From: Veillonella sp. 3310 | GTDB taxonomy: Bacteria; Bacillota; Negativicutes; Veillonellales; Veillonellaceae | Direction of reading: 5' to 3' | DNA length: 64,000 bases | NCBI RefSeq assembly: GCF_003999875.1 | Contig: NZ_RQVJ01000004.1 | Coordinates: 1 to 64,000 of the forward strand | Shown: piece after piece, positions 16,062 through 24,886 of the stretch | Layout of the letters: each line of letters opens with the position of its first letter | Numbering within the stretch: position 1 is the stretch's first letter | The notes under the pieces: model-generated | The model's input: the letters and a program-made list of their open reading frames with translations, nothing else | Told to the model about the DNA's origin: nothing | The model's database searches: none | Made by a program: the position numbers and the translations under genes

Positions 16062-16901
16062 TCATACTTCTACAACAATTTTCTGCCCTGTTCGCATGTG
16101 ATAGCACACCAGACGATAGGCTCTTAGAGCAAAGGATTTTCCAACCTCTTGAGCATCTGCATACAACGGATCATGTACTAGCGGATGCCCTATATATGCC
16201 ATGGTCACTCGAATCTGATGGGTTTTGCCCGTCCATAATCGAATGCACACTTCTGTTGTATCTTGGCTTTCATCATAAGATAGGACTTCATATTCTGTTT
16301 TTGTCATTGCTCCCTCTGGGTGCACTTCTTGATGAATGCCGTCTATACTTTTGCGTATAGGTAACTTTAATACACCTTGCGACTGTTCTACTCGACCTTT
16401 TACAGTGGCACGATACCATTTCTCCAATCGGTTATCATCCATCTGCAATTGGTAATAATGCTGCGCCAACCCATGCTTAGCTACTACCACCAAACCCGAT
16501 GTATCTCTATCTAAACGATTTAAAAATCGCACTTTTCCATAGATTTTATGTACTTTAAAATAGTGAGCCACTCCATTCGCTAAGGACACTTGCCCTTTCG
16601 AGTTCATCGTGATCCCCGATGGTTTATCCACGATGAGAATATCTTCATCTTCATAGGCAATGACTAGTGGCATCTCTATTGGGTCGTGGTCAATGCGCTC
16701 TTTTAGAGGTAGTATCTCTAGCACCATCCCCTGTGAAAGCCTCGTTTTCGCTGTACAAATCCGTCCATCTAATCGAACACCTTTTGCCGAAAAGAGGTCT
16801 TTCATTGTTTTTCGTGGGAATTGATGGGCAGCAAGCCATTCTCCTACCGTCGTCGCTGTTGAGTTTTCAATTGTATATGTTAAGGTGCGTTTGTCTTTCA
16901 T
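16062..16901 (-). CDS. RluA-family pseudouridine synthase
   Basis: A 279-aa enzyme with the RluA catalytic motif RLDRDTSG, whose second Asp is catalytic, and downstream KTHQIRVTMAYIGHPLVHDPLY. An S4-like N-terminal region (residues 15-60) should help bind RNA. It modifies uridines in rRNA or tRNA; which site (RluC, RluD or another) cannot be told. The upstream spacing has GGAAACCGT before ATG. Confidence 0.9.
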   Translation of the reverse strand: MKDKRTLTYTIENSTATTVGEWLAAHQFPRKTMKDLFSAKGVRLDGRICTAKTRLSQGMVLEILPLKERIDHDPIEMPLVIAYEDEDILIVDKPSGITMNSKGQVSLANGVAHYFKVHKIYGKVRFLNRLDRDTSGLVVVAKHGLAQHYYQLQMDDNRLEKWYRATVKGRVEQSQGVLKLPIRKSIDGIHQEVHPEGAMTKTEYEVLSYDESQDTTEVCIRLWTGKTHQIRVTMAYIGHPLVHDPLYADAQEVGKSFALRAYRLVCYHMRTGQKIVVEV

Positions 16902-17166
16902 ACGGTTTCCATTTCATCTTAGTTATTGATGTCTAGGTCATCTTCCAATACGTATCTTTTAATACATATTTTTTAGATCCTACTTGCTATATATCCATGC
17001 TTTCGTCAAAATACAGCAATGGCTTTTTACTTTTTCTCTACTGTCCTACCTATATTTTACCATATCCGGCCTTATAAAACGTCTCTCCTTAGCAAATAAA
17101 ATAGTAGAATTAACAATGATAAAGACGATTACATTTCTTTTTTGCAAAATATGCTATCCTATATAC
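16902..17166. other. intergenic region upstream of rluA
   Basis: A/T-rich sequence without a convincing gene. It should contain the rluA promoter on the minus strand and, near 17155-17160, a TATCCT element for the small RNA-like locus 17167-17267. Confidence 0.4.
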
Positions 17167-17267
17167 AAAGAAGAGCAAAACGTGTGGTGCGTTAAGCTCA
17201 TCAAAATATGTTTGTTGTGCCTAACGTGATGAGATACTTCTCTTTACATTAGGCACGGTTTCTTTTA
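17167..17267 (+). ncRNA. third member of the antisense-RNA-like family
   Basis: It resembles the RNAs at 9148-9264 and 19562-19677. The start is AAGAAGAGC, a hairpin GAGC...GCTC follows (17173-17199), and the terminator pairs GTGCCTAA with TTAGGCAC (17217-17256) ahead of GGTTTCTTTT. A possible 16-codon minus-strand hydrophobic frame (17276-17326) lacks a ribosome binding site. The toxin side therefore looks decayed and the RNA may be an orphan antitoxin. Confidence 0.4.
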
Positions 17268-17624
17268 TAAGAATACTACTTATGTCGTAGCATTACATAT
17301 AAGGTGATAATCGCTACTATGAGCATCAAGAAATTAAAAGCTGTAACGCAATAGTATGTTGTGTTGCAGCTTTTATTTTATATACAGCATCTGGCTATAT
17401 TTGCATTACGCTTTGCCTCATACTAGAACTTTATATATTACATTACTCACTAAAATTATTATATAAACTAGTGCGCATCTAATACTATGATAACAATTAC
17501 CTATAATGATTGACACATATATAAAAGTTTCTACTTTCACTCAAATGTATACGACACACAAATGCACTGATACTAAGCATGCAAAACCTATATCATTCTA
17601 TCTAAAATGTGAATTCCAATTCAG

Positions 17625-17669
17625 TTGACAGACATTCCCATAACTTATATAATGATAATATATATCACT
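17625..17669 (+). promoter_or_regulatory. exbB promoter with Fur-like box
   Basis: TTGACA (17625-17630), 17 bp, then TATAAT (17648-17653). Overlapping the -10 is AATGATAATATATATCACT (17651-17669), close to the GATAATGATAATCATTATC Fur consensus. A similar AATGATAATAT lies upstream of the TonB receptor gene. Iron-loaded Fur would block RNA polymerase here. Confidence 0.75.
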
Positions 17670-17783
17670 AACAAGTAAGGCTACTTTATATAGAAGGTAC
17701 TTTTTATACTCTCCCCTTATATATAAGTAGTCTTTCTTTATGTGTAAGGTTTGTGTAAATTTTTACAGAAAGGTGTGTTTCTA

Positions 17784-18401
17784 ATGAATGAAATGTTATC
17801 TATTTTCCAACAAGGCGGACCGGTGATGTACCTGTTCCTAATTATCTCTGTGCTCACCATCGCCATCGGTATTGATCGCGTCTTAGTATATCGTAAAACA
17901 GCTGGTGCCAATCGTTTAGTAGAGGAAACAATGGCTACTAAATTTGCCCAAGCCGATGTGAAAGAAGCCTTAGCTTTTGCCGAAGAGCATCCTGACAATG
18001 TATTGGCTCAATTGGTAGTAGAAGGTTTAACAGCTCATCAAGATGGATTTGCTGTAGAACCTACTTTAGAGGCGCAAGCTATGCGTACTGTCAATGTATT
18101 GCAAGACCGTTTAAGCTTGTTGAGTACCTTTGTTACATTAGCTCCTATCTTAGGTTTATTAGGTACCGTTGTGGGTATGATTGACTCTTTCAGCGTACTA
18201 GATTTATCCAACGGTCAACCAATGGCAATTACATCCGGCGTAGGGGAAGCATTGGTAGCGACTGCTGCTGGTTTATGTGTTGCTACAGTCGCTCTTGTGT
18301 TACATGCTATTTTCTCCCGTAAAGTCAACTTAATCGTATCTGACATGGAACAAATGATGGCCTCCATCGTTCGTTTCCTTCATAAAAAGGAGAATGCCTA
18401 A
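17784..18401 (+). CDS. exbB: ExbB/TolQ/MotA proton channel protein
   Basis: A 205-aa inner-membrane protein with three hydrophobic segments: residues 12-33, and two after residue 100 including LAPILGLLGTVVGMIDSF, the signature of ExbB/TolQ. It forms the proton channel that powers TonB. Start: ATG at 17784, 8 nt after AAAGGTG; the longer upstream reading is unlikely. Stop and the ExbD start overlap (TAATG). First gene of exbB-exbD-tonB behind a Fur-like promoter. Confidence 0.93.
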   Translation: MNEMLSIFQQGGPVMYLFLIISVLTIAIGIDRVLVYRKTAGANRLVEETMATKFAQADVKEALAFAEEHPDNVLAQLVVEGLTAHQDGFAVEPTLEAQAMRTVNVLQDRLSLLSTFVTLAPILGLLGTVVGMIDSFSVLDLSNGQPMAITSGVGEALVATAAGLCVATVALVLHAIFSRKVNLIVSDMEQMMASIVRFLHKKENA

Positions 18402-18805
18402 TGAAACTTCGGAGTATGAAAGTACAAGAAGAACCGAAGTTAATGATCATTCCAATGATTGATATCATCTTCTTCCTTCTTGTGTTCTTTATGATTAGCA
18501 CCATGACTATGGTACAACAAAATACGTTCAAAGTGGGCTTACCACAAGCTAGTTCTGCTCAACTCGATATGAATCAGCATGCAAACATTACTGTTATGGC
18601 AGATGGCAATATTGCTTTCAACAAAGAAAGTCTCGACAAAGAACAATTAATCCGTCGTGTGCAAATTGAATTGCAACGAAATCCTGATTTACAAGTCATT
18701 CTAAACGGTGATAAAGACGTCAACTATGGATTTGTCATTGAAACATTTGATGCTTTGAAACAAGCAGGTGTGAAAAAACTATCCATTGCCGTAGAAAAGA
18801 GGTAA
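18401..18805 (+). CDS. exbD: ExbD/TolR biopolymer transport protein
   Basis: A 134-aa protein with a short cytoplasmic N-terminus, a single membrane segment carrying PMIDIIFFLLVFFMIST, and a periplasmic domain. The Asp in PMIDIIF is the conserved residue of the proton pathway. Its start codon overlaps the exbB stop and it is followed 3 bp later by tonB. Confidence 0.94.
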   Translation: MKLRSMKVQEEPKLMIIPMIDIIFFLLVFFMISTMTMVQQNTFKVGLPQASSAQLDMNQHANITVMADGNIAFNKESLDKEQLIRRVQIELQRNPDLQVILNGDKDVNYGFVIETFDALKQAGVKKLSIAVEKR

Positions 18806-18808
18806 TCC

Positions 18809-19522
18809 GTGAAGGAAGATAAATTTTGGAAATACGCCCTCTACATCTCCTTAGCGGGTCATATCGCACTCATCCCTGTGGCGTCTGCCATCTTCAATAA
18901 AGTAACGGAACCATTCCATGAATCAACAACTACGTTCTATGAAGTAAGTATGGCTGAAAGCGCTCAAGAGCAGGCATCTGAAAATTCACAATCTGCGGAA
19001 CAACAACCTCCACAAGAGGAAAGCACTCCATCAGAACCACAAGAAGCAGTAGCCGTTCCTGAGATTCCAGAATCTATGAAACCGGAACCTCGACCAGAAC
19101 AGCCAAAGCAAGAAGTACCAAAACAAAAACCAAGTACCTTGCCTAAACAACAACCGATTACATCACCGCAGTCTAACGCAGCTCTCCAAGCTGCCGAAGC
19201 AGCTGCCCGTGCCAAAGCGGAGGCCGATGCAGCCGCCCGTGCCCAAGAACAAGAAGCACGGACAACCGTGGTTAACTCTCCGTACCCTCTGGCAGACCCA
19301 AAACCTACGAACCCAACACCAGGGCAAACCGGTACCGTATACGTAACAGCCCGCATCTATGAAAGTGGCCAAGTAGCAGACGTCGAAGTATCCGGCGATG
19401 CAAACAGCGCCCAACAAAACGCAGTCGCTGCCTACGTACCAACCATCCCATTTGCCCCTGGCACCAACAAATTCGGTGATCCATTACCATCCGTCGTAAG
19501 ATTCTCCGTAGTCTTCCGATAA
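18809..19522 (+). CDS. tonB: TonB-like energy transducer
   Basis: A 237-aa protein. The N-terminal membrane anchor SLAGHIALIPVASAIF includes the conserved His of the SxxxH motif. Residues about 50-130 form a Pro/Glu/Lys-rich periplasmic spacer, followed by an Ala-rich helix and a C-terminal domain with TARIYESGQVADVEVSG. The C-terminal domain lacks the usual YP...P pattern at the standard spacing, so it is a divergent TonB. It begins at GTG 3 bp after exbD. It should carry energy to the siderophore receptor encoded at 24887-27151. Confidence 0.85.
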   Translation: MKEDKFWKYALYISLAGHIALIPVASAIFNKVTEPFHESTTTFYEVSMAESAQEQASENSQSAEQQPPQEESTPSEPQEAVAVPEIPESMKPEPRPEQPKQEVPKQKPSTLPKQQPITSPQSNAALQAAEAAARAKAEADAAARAQEQEARTTVVNSPYPLADPKPTNPTPGQTGTVYVTARIYESGQVADVEVSGDANSAQQNAVAAYVPTIPFAPGTNKFGDPLPSVVRFSVVFR

Positions 19523-19526
19523 AACT

Positions 19527-19555
19527 TTGAGTTTTATAGACAACTGTGTTATACT
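19527..19555 (+). promoter_or_regulatory. promoter of the second antisense-like RNA
   Basis: TTGAGT (19527-19532), a 17-bp spacer and TATACT (19550-19555), starting only 5 bp after the tonB stop codon. It drives the RNA candidate 19562-19677. Confidence 0.65.
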
Positions 19556-19561
19556 AAACAT

Positions 19562-19677
19562 AACAAAAGAAGAGCCACCAACGTGTCCAAGGCGTTAGGC
19601 TCATCTCAAGAAAATAGAAACTTGAAAATGCCTAACGTGTTAAGGTGTATCAGACCTTATTCGTTAGGCTTTTTCAT
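19562..19677 (+). ncRNA. candidate antisense RNA of type I toxin-antitoxin locus 2
   Basis: The 5' part (AAGAAGAGCCACCAACGTG) is nearly identical to locus 1. It is followed by a GAGCC...GGCTC hairpin and a terminator pairing GCCTAACG with CGTTAGGC ahead of TTTTTC. It converges on the 26-codon gene 19677-19757. It could also serve as the end of the tonB transcript. Confidence 0.55.
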
Positions 19678-19757
19678 TACTTATTGAAGAAACGAAAAAT
19701 TTCTAGGAGTAATTTTAAGAGTTGTAGTAATACAGCCCATTTATTAAAATTTCTCAT
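19677..19757 (-). CDS. 26-aa hydrophobic peptide, putative type I toxin, locus 2
   Basis: The peptide begins MRNFNKWAVLLQLL, continues with a Leu-rich membrane-length segment and ends FRFFNK. ATG lies 5 nt after GGGGGAGGTG. The length is exactly that of the locus 1 peptide while the sequence differs, which suggests selection on a short membrane-active peptide. Upstream on the minus strand TTAACG and an extended TGCTGTAAT could be the promoter. Direct repeats GAAGAG...CCCAAC flank the locus as at locus 1. Confidence 0.55.
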   Translation of the reverse strand: MRNFNKWAVLLQLLKLLLEIFRFFNK

Positions 19758-19906
19758 AGTATCACCTCCCCCTGTATCAGGAAGAGATGAGCCCAACTCA
19801 CGTTGATGACTTTTCTATATTTTCATTACAGCACTTTTTAGCAAATCGTTAATTTTTATGATGGTATTTTTTTGTAGATTTTTAATATCTATGCTATTCT
19901 ATAGCT

Positions 19907-19978
19907 AGAAAGTTAATGAGTTCCACATATGAACAACAACCCCTCACGGCCGGGTACCGTGGGGGTTTTGCTTTTTTC
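19907..19978 (+). ncRNA. possible small RNA with strong terminator
   Basis: TTGTAG, 17 bp and an extended -10 TGCTATTCT (ending at 19900) precede a 30-nt leader and the hairpin AACCCC...GGGGTT (19938-19967) with a T-rich tail. The leader AAAGTTAAT...TCCA...GAACAA resembles that of the candidate at 53249-53317, which argues against a plain terminator. There is no upstream gene on this strand nearer than tonB. Confidence 0.45.
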
Positions 19979-19981
19979 CCT

Positions 19982-20795
19982 CCCTGAGCGCACTCGTCAG
20001 CGACATAGAGCAAAATTTGCTAGTATAGACAATCGCAAAAGAGCACGGCATACTCAAAACTCATCGTAAGCCACGCAGTCATGCGTAGTAGCCTTGTGGC
20101 GTTCCTTTATTTCCTAAATAATCTAAACGCAAGAAGAGCACGGTGTGCCCCGAACAAACATTATGAAATACCGTTTGTGAGGGGTATGCCGTGCTCTTCC
20201 CTTTATCATATTTGGATAAAAACTGTCATAAGTCTACATAGTGAAATAAGACTCCACCCCTGAGCGCACTCGTCAGCGACATAGGGCAAGATTTACTAGT
20301 ATAGACAATCGCAAAAGAGCACGGCATACTCAAAACTCATCGTAAGCCACGCAGTCATGCGTAGTAGCCTTGTGGCGTTCCTTTATTTCCTAAATAATCT
20401 AAACGCAAGAAGAGCACGGTGTGCCCCGAACAAACATTATGAAATACCGTTTGTGAGGGGTATGCCGTGCTCTTCCCTTTATCATATTTGGATAAAAACT
20501 GTCATAAGTCTACATAGTGAAATAAGACTCCACCCCTGAGCGCACTCGTCAGCGACATAGGGCAAGATTTACTAGTATAGACAATCGCAAAAGAGCACGG
20601 CATACTCAAAACTCATCGTAAGCCACGCAGTCATGCGTAGTAGCCTTGTGGCGTTCCTTTATTTCCTAAATAATCTAAACGCAAGAAGAGCACGGTGTGC
20701 CCCGAACAAACATTATGAAATACCGTTTGTGAGGGGTATGCCGTGCTCTTCCCTTTTTCCTATTCAATTACAAACGCCACAGGCTACATAGCATC
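19982..20795. repeat. triplicated 276-bp family B palindromic repeat
   Basis: TGAGCGCACT recurs at 19985, 20261 and 20537, an exact 276-bp period. Each unit contains the family B nested palindrome (GTAGCCTTGTGGCG and GAAGAGCACGGTGTGCCCC with its pairing arm). The first two units are almost identical and have an altered outer right arm. The third has the canonical CGCCACAGGCTAC arm, next to the binding-protein gene. Short open frames inside are by-products of the repeat. Confidence 0.93.
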
Positions 20796-21887
20796 TCAAG
20801 GAGCTAACCACAAGCGAAGCTCGTCGATTGCCCTTTCTTTGGCTATAATCCCATGGGAACTCCACACCTGATTCGTCACCACGTGTACATGTCCTTCTTG
20901 TACCGCTGGAATGGTGTGCCAAATTTCCATAGCCTGTATATCCTGCAATTCTTTTCCCACTTGATCCGTAGTCATCCGATTACTTGCCCCGTAAGCTGAG
21001 CTAACTAACAAGTATTTCGCATCGATATCCGGTAACATTTCATGAGAAACGGCATTATTACTTTTACCATCTAACGCTAATGACTCTGTATCCGGTGTAA
21101 TATTCAGCAAATCAAAAATAAATCGACTATTTACACTAGAGGAATACGGATATAAGCGTATTTCTTTTTTCATGACCCGAATGTAGGCTAGTGGACTATC
21201 TCCAATGCGAGATTTTATAGCCATACGAGCCTCTTTCACATGATTATAGTATTGACGCAATCGTGCTTCTGCTTGCTTTTCACGGTGCAGCACCATGCCG
21301 ATGGTCAACAAGGCCCGCTCCGCATTTTGCAATTCAAAAGCTGCGGTGGGCGCAATTTTACTCAACGCATCAAAGGTACTACGAGTGAAGGAATCACGCA
21401 TAATAATCAAATCTGGTTTTAACGCCTCAATTTGCTCTAAATTGATGGTCTTCGTTTCCTCGTTAATACTGATATGCTGTACACCTTGCGCATCTAGTTC
21501 ATTGTGCAAGTAAAAGTTATCCCGATTGTAAGCCCCTACCATAGGTGCTCCTAATGCATACATAGGGTCTTCCATACGGATGACCACGATACGGTCCTGC
21601 TTATCAGGGATGACAGTAGTACCATATTTATGGTGCAATACCATTTTTCCTTCTTCATTGGTAATGAGCTTCTCTGCAGACTGTTTTACTTTCTTGAAGC
21701 GAGCGTTCATCTCTTTCGTGATGGCCTCATCGGTGTCGAGTCGCTTTTCTTTCACTACGGAACCTTCTCCTAAACGAGGGGCGCCCCAGCTACTGAAAGT
21801 TCCACTCACTAAGCCATACACAAGACCTACTACAATCGCTAATGCAGCTGCCCAGCCGAGATAGGATCCAATACGACGTCCCATCAT
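20796..21887 (-). CDS. siderophore ABC transporter substrate-binding protein
   Basis: A 363-aa periplasmic-binding-fold protein of the Fe3+-siderophore/cobalamin class, with LEQIEALKPDLIIMRDS as the typical inter-domain segment. It is membrane-anchored by an N-terminal hydrophobic segment (about residues 9-28) with no lipobox cysteine, unusual for a Firmicute-lineage binding protein. It delivers ferric siderophore from the periplasm to the permeases encoded upstream. The start overlaps the ATPase stop by 4 bp. Last gene of the five-gene uptake cluster. Confidence 0.87.
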   Translation of the reverse strand: MMGRRIGSYLGWAAALAIVVGLVYGLVSGTFSSWGAPRLGEGSVVKEKRLDTDEAITKEMNARFKKVKQSAEKLITNEEGKMVLHHKYGTTVIPDKQDRIVVIRMEDPMYALGAPMVGAYNRDNFYLHNELDAQGVQHISINEETKTINLEQIEALKPDLIIMRDSFTRSTFDALSKIAPTAAFELQNAERALLTIGMVLHREKQAEARLRQYYNHVKEARMAIKSRIGDSPLAYIRVMKKEIRLYPYSSSVNSRFIFDLLNITPDTESLALDGKSNNAVSHEMLPDIDAKYLLVSSAYGASNRMTTDQVGKELQDIQAMEIWHTIPAVQEGHVHVVTNQVWSSHGIIAKERAIDELRLWLAP

Positions 21888-22702
21888 AATGCACCACCTG
21901 CTTGTTTCGCTTTTTCCACCGATGCATGAGTATAGGCAATACAGTAGGGACGATTCGTCCGTGGGTCATTCAAAATGATGGAATCGACACCAAAAATTTT
22001 GCTCAACATTTCTTCTGTTAATACCTCATGCGGTGTTCCTTGAAAGTGCACATCCCCATCTTTCATAGCAATAATATGGTCCGCATAACGCGCCGCTTGA
22101 TTCAATTCATGAATGACCATGATCACTGTTTTCTTATATTCTTGGTTCAATCGTTCCACTAATTCTAATACATCCATTTGATGAGAAATATCTAAATAAC
22201 TAGTAGGTTCATCCAAGAATAGAATATCTGTATCTTGCGCAATCGCCATAGCAATCCAAGCCCGTTGGCGTTGACCGCCGGATAAATTCTGAATTGGTAT
22301 ATGAGCAAAGTTATGCAAATCCGTCACATCAATGGCCCAATCAATTAACTCACGATCTCGTTGGCTTTCACGTTGCAAAATACCAGATTTGTGGGGCGCA
22401 CGACCATAACTAATGAGATCACGCACCGTCAATGATCCTGGCGCCATCGGATTTTGCGGTAAAATCGCCAACTGTTTCGCCAATTCCTTCGTATCTTTTT
22501 TATGAATATCCTCGCCATTTAAAATGACGGAGCCCCCTTTGGGTGCAATGATTCGGCAAATCGTTTTCAACAGAGTGGATTTACCGCAACCATTGGAGCC
22601 AATCAAGGCAGTTACCTTTTCCAAGGGAATTCTAATATCTACGTCCTTACTGATAATCTTATGTTCATACCCAGTAGAAACGTGTTGTAATTCAAATGCC
22701 AT
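21884..22702 (-). CDS. siderophore ABC transporter ATP-binding protein (FecE/FepC type)
   Basis: A 272-aa ABC ATPase: Walker A GSNGCGKST, signature LSGGQRQRAWIAMAIAQ, Walker B DILFLDEPTSYLD, switch His in VIHELNQ. The signature variant with RAWIAMA is typical of FecE/FepC-type iron-siderophore importers. It lies 3 bp after the upstream permease gene and overlaps the binding protein by 4 bp. Confidence 0.94.
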   Translation of the reverse strand: MAFELQHVSTGYEHKIISKDVDIRIPLEKVTALIGSNGCGKSTLLKTICRIIAPKGGSVILNGEDIHKKDTKELAKQLAILPQNPMAPGSLTVRDLISYGRAPHKSGILQRESQRDRELIDWAIDVTDLHNFAHIPIQNLSGGQRQRAWIAMAIAQDTDILFLDEPTSYLDISHQMDVLELVERLNQEYKKTVIMVIHELNQAARYADHIIAMKDGDVHFQGTPHEVLTEEMLSKIFGVDSIILNDPRTNRPYCIAYTHASVEKAKQAGGAL

Positions 22703-22705
22703 ATC

Positions 22706-23710
22706 TTATCCTCTCGTCCGTGCCAATACATATAGAAAATAGGGTGCCCCCACCAATGCTACGATAATGCCTACCAACATTTCATCTGGTGCAATGATGA
22801 CTTGCCCTAACCAGTCTGCTGAAAGTAACAATAGAGCTCCTAATAATAGGGTCACTGGTAAATAATAGCGATGGTTCACACCTACTAAACGCCGTGCAAT
22901 ATGTGGCGCAATTAAACCAATAAAACCAATACTACCGCCTACAGCGACACAAGAAGCAGCTACAACGACTGCAATGCAAAGAAAGGTAACACGTTCCTTT
23001 GTAATCCGTGCCCCTAAACCGATAGCGGTTTCTTCATTTAAATTCAGTACATTTAATTTTGTGGAGTAGCAATATAAAGCTATCGCACCAATCGCTACAA
23101 TCGGTGCTAAGACCATTACATGGTTCCAGCTATTTCCAAAAATCGTACCGATGAGCCAAGTATTGATTTGATTAAATTTATCTGGACTTAAGGTCACCAT
23201 AGTCACCATTTGTACTGCATGAATACCTGTAGATACAGCGATACCATTTAATATTAATGTCATCGGCGACAAACTACGACCTTTTCGATACGACATACGG
23301 AAAATAATTAGCGCTGCCAATCCACCGCCAATGATGGCAAAGAGAGGTGCTTTCCAAATTGTAGTTATCGCATTAGCTGGCTCAAAATAGATGTATAACA
23401 TCACCGCTACACCAGCGCCTGCATTGACACCGAGCACGCTAGGACTAGCTAATTCGTTACGAGTGATAGTTTGAAAGATAGCTCCAGATAGAGCTAAACC
23501 TGCACCGATACAAATAGCTAGCACGGATCTAACCATACGGAAGTCAAAAACAATGCGCTCTTGCCATTCTGTCCCATAGCCGGCGATAATTCGCACTAAA
23601 TCCATATAGGAAAACTCAGAAAATCCCGTTCCTAAATGGATTACAAACATCACTGCCAACGCTATTAACAACCCAATAGCCCATAGGGTAAATCGTCTAC
23701 CTTGATGCAT
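22706..23710 (-). CDS. siderophore ABC transporter permease (FecCD family)
   Basis: A 334-aa membrane protein of the FecCD family with about nine or ten hydrophobic segments. ELASPSVLGVNAGAGVAVML and GLIAPHIARRLVG are the conserved segments; the latter is the cytoplasmic coupling loop for the ATPase. It shares one base with the partner permease gene upstream and probably forms a heterodimer with it. Confidence 0.93.
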   Translation of the reverse strand: MHQGRRFTLWAIGLLIALAVMFVIHLGTGFSEFSYMDLVRIIAGYGTEWQERIVFDFRMVRSVLAICIGAGLALSGAIFQTITRNELASPSVLGVNAGAGVAVMLYIYFEPANAITTIWKAPLFAIIGGGLAALIIFRMSYRKGRSLSPMTLILNGIAVSTGIHAVQMVTMVTLSPDKFNQINTWLIGTIFGNSWNHVMVLAPIVAIGAIALYCYSTKLNVLNLNEETAIGLGARITKERVTFLCIAVVVAASCVAVGGSIGFIGLIAPHIARRLVGVNHRYYLPVTLLLGALLLLSADWLGQVIIAPDEMLVGIIVALVGAPYFLYVLARTRG

Positions 23711-24747
23711 TAGTTAGCCTCCTTTCGATTCGCTAAGTAGAGAAAGAAAGGAACCCCTACTAAGGCGGTTACCGCTCCTAAAGGCACTTCAAATGGTGGC
23801 GACACCACACGTGCCACCGTATCTGCTACGATGACCACAATAGCACCTAAAACAGCAGAAAAAGGAATCACCTTTTCATAGCTGAGACCTACCATGTAAC
23901 GAGCCATATGTGGCACAATGAGTCCCACAAAGCCGATAGGTCCTGCAATGGCTACAGCAGATCCACTTAACAGTAATACAGTAAGACCTGCTAAGAGGCG
24001 AATTTGGGTTAACTTTCCACCTAAACCAACTACCACTTCATCGCCTAAGCTAAGCAAGGTAATTTGTTTAGAAATGGCCAAGGCAATTAGCACACCGATA
24101 AGAGTCCAAGGAGCTACTAATAACACTTGCTCCATACGAACACCACCAATACCACCAGCTGTCCAATAGCTCATATCTTGCGCTACATCAAAGAAAACAA
24201 CTAAAGCTTGTGTAATGGCCATAAAAATAGCACTAATAGCAGTACCCGCTAGGGCTAAATATACCTTAGACCCCTTCGCCATACCTCGATTGGCTAAGTA
24301 TAAAATACAAGCCGTTGCCAATCCAGCCCCTAAAAAGCTAAATAATATAGTCATATTTAAACTTGCCATAGGGAAGGCAATCATAGCAATAGCCAGACCA
24401 AAACTAGCCCCTGCATTAACCCCTAAAATAGAAGGACTCGCCATCGGGTTATTTGTAATCCCTTGCATGAGCGCTCCTGCGACGGCAAAATGAATACCGC
24501 AGATGAAAGCCACCAACAATCGAGGTATACGAATTGTATTAATGACGATGCTATCTGTATTCACAGAGCCACTCCAAATACTGTTCCAAATCATCTCTAG
24601 TGAAATGGACCTCGCTCCTACCGATAAGAATACAAAACTACCTAATCCTAAGATAAGTAAAGCCACTATCATTTGACCTGTAAACTTACCAAAGAAAGAT
24701 GTATTCCTGTCCGATGTATAGGATGAAGATATCTCTTTACGCACCAT
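23710..24747 (-). CDS. siderophore ABC transporter permease (FecCD family)
   Basis: A 345-aa FecCD permease, the partner of 22706-23710. It has NNPMASPSILGVNAGASFGLAI and the coupling segment GFVGLIVPHMARYMVG. ATG follows AAAGGAGATAC. It is first in the four-gene ABC unit, behind the receptor terminator at 24794-24845, so this unit may be transcribed partly by read-through from the receptor gene. Confidence 0.93.
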   Translation of the reverse strand: MVRKEISSSYTSDRNTSFFGKFTGQMIVALLILGLGSFVFLSVGARSISLEMIWNSIWSGSVNTDSIVINTIRIPRLLVAFICGIHFAVAGALMQGITNNPMASPSILGVNAGASFGLAIAMIAFPMASLNMTILFSFLGAGLATACILYLANRGMAKGSKVYLALAGTAISAIFMAITQALVVFFDVAQDMSYWTAGGIGGVRMEQVLLVAPWTLIGVLIALAISKQITLLSLGDEVVVGLGGKLTQIRLLAGLTVLLLSGSAVAIAGPIGFVGLIVPHMARYMVGLSYEKVIPFSAVLGAIVVIVADTVARVVSPPFEVPLGAVTALVGVPFFLYLANRKEAN

Positions 24748-24793
24748 GTATCTCCTTTCTTGTATATACTGAAAACTACTTTATTACATAAGC

Positions 24794-24845
24794 ATAGGAA
24801 AAGAAGCTGTAACACAATACAGGTATACCGTATTCCATTACAGCT
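24794..24845 (-). terminator. intrinsic terminator between receptor and ABC genes
   Basis: On the minus strand AGCTGTAATGGAATACGG pairs with its complement ending ACAGCT (24805-24845), followed by TCTTTTCC. It lies about 40 bp after the receptor stop codon and may make the receptor more abundant than the transporter. Confidence 0.7.
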
Positions 24846-24886
24846 CTTTATCATTTGGGAAATACTACTTTCACCAGTATTTTAAA

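Noticed and set aside
18964-19490. Minus-strand frames opposite tonB
   Set aside because: They arise from the low-complexity Pro/Ala coding region of tonB and have no start signals.
20081-20539. Two identical 60-codon frames within the repeat array
   Set aside because: They are by-products of the duplicated repeat; no ribosome binding site and no counterpart in the third unit or other family B copies.
19982-20795. Possible CRISPR array
   Set aside because: The units are 276 bp, contain long internal palindromes and have no spacers of regular length; there are no cas genes in the window.
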